The notes under the pieces: generated by a model
Databases searched by the model: none
Seen by the model: only the letters and a program-made list of their open reading frames with translations
Told to the model about the DNA's origin: nothing
Program-made: the position numbers and the translations under genes
Shown here: one piece after another, positions 6,965-7,101 of the stretch
Position numbering within the stretch: the stretch's first letter is position 1
Layout: every line of letters begins with the position of its first letter
Source: a candidate division CSSED10-310 bacterium
GTDB lineage: Bacteria > CSSED10-310 > JAFGDC01
Length of the DNA: 7,101 nucleotides
NCBI GenBank assembly: GCA_016932295.1
Contig: JAFGDC010000369.1
Location: forward strand, 1-7,101
Direction: 5' to 3'

Positions 6965-7101
6965 ATGCGGCTGCCTGTTGGTCCTGGGGGCGGTCCTGGC
7001 GGGTTATGCCTGCGTGCCGCGCCAGGCCCGGCATTTCCGCCATCAGCCCACCCGGGTGTTCGGAGGCCTGGGAACCGGCGACGGTGAATTGCACGATCCG
7101 C
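6948..7101 (+). CDS. Exported (probable lipoprotein) NHL-repeat protein, 5' end only
   Basis: The ATG at 6948 opens a frame that runs off the right edge (51 complete codons). An in-frame TGA at 6942, two codons upstream, makes this the first possible start; it overlaps the stop of gene 2 by 17 bases. A weak GGA (6934-6936) lies 11 bases before the ATG. Residues 1-21 look like a signal peptide: two arginines, then CLLVLGAVLAGYA, with C22 as the likely lipidated cysteine. The lipobox is imperfect, because Gly rather than Leu/Val/Ile sits at -3. After a short basic and histidine-rich stretch, VFGGLGTGDGELHDP (37-51) matches the opening strand of an NHL propeller, much like KGGDGTRPGQF in the first protein. 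It is therefore likely a free exported propeller partner of the fused one. The evidence is short; the rest of the gene is needed to confirm it. Confidence 0.72.
   Translation, partial: MTRLSRCGCLLVLGAVLAGYACVPRQARHFRHQPTRVFGGLGTGDGELHDP

Noticed and set aside
6965..7081. ATG directly after the gene 2 stop as an alternative start for gene 3
   Set aside because: This frame gives a Pro/Gly/Arg-rich peptide that ends at a TGA within about 40 codons. The frame from 6948 gives a signal peptide and an NHL-like motif and stays open.

Overview
The window lies within a run of same-strand genes for cell-envelope proteins. It comes from a GC-rich bacterium: GTG is used as a start codon, there is a strong GGAGG ribosome binding site, and one gene begins with an N-terminal signal sequence of lipoprotein type. 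The phylum cannot be named from the sequence. The DUF2298 (Chlor_Arch_YYY) family seen here is best known from Chloroflexi and archaea but occurs more widely.

Layout. (1) From the left edge to 3490: the 3' part of a very large gene, with its N-terminus outside the window. It encodes a polytopic DUF2298-type membrane protein, then that family's usual soluble segment, then twelve NHL-type propeller blades. A proline-rich linker divides the blades into two groups of six, which suggests two six-bladed beta-propellers in tandem. (2) From 3524 to 6964, after a 33-base gap: a complete 1146-residue protein with about 17-18 membrane segments and GT-C-like features (an Asp-Phe-Phe-Lys-His loop, a YYY-like HYYWFYH motif, and a late FK motif resembling one in gene 1). 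It ends in a soluble segment and a long beta-rich tail with a YADG motif. (3) From 6948 to the right edge, overlapping gene 2 by 17 bases: the first 51 codons of a third gene. It has a signal peptide with an imperfect lipobox, and then what looks like the entry strand of another NHL repeat protein.

The tight spacing suggests a single transcription unit. My reading, which is inference, is an envelope pathway: two large, distantly related GT-C-like membrane proteins (possibly polyprenyl-phosphate-sugar-dependent transferases) carry large extracytoplasmic domains, and a separate exported NHL protein accompanies them. The substrate is unknown. The most unusual features are the fusion of DUF2298 to a double NHL propeller and the pairing of NHL modules (one tethered, one exported) around a second GT-C-like protein. 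I saw no RNA genes, mobile elements, CRISPR arrays, convincing promoters or terminators. No stretch longer than 33 bases lacks a gene.
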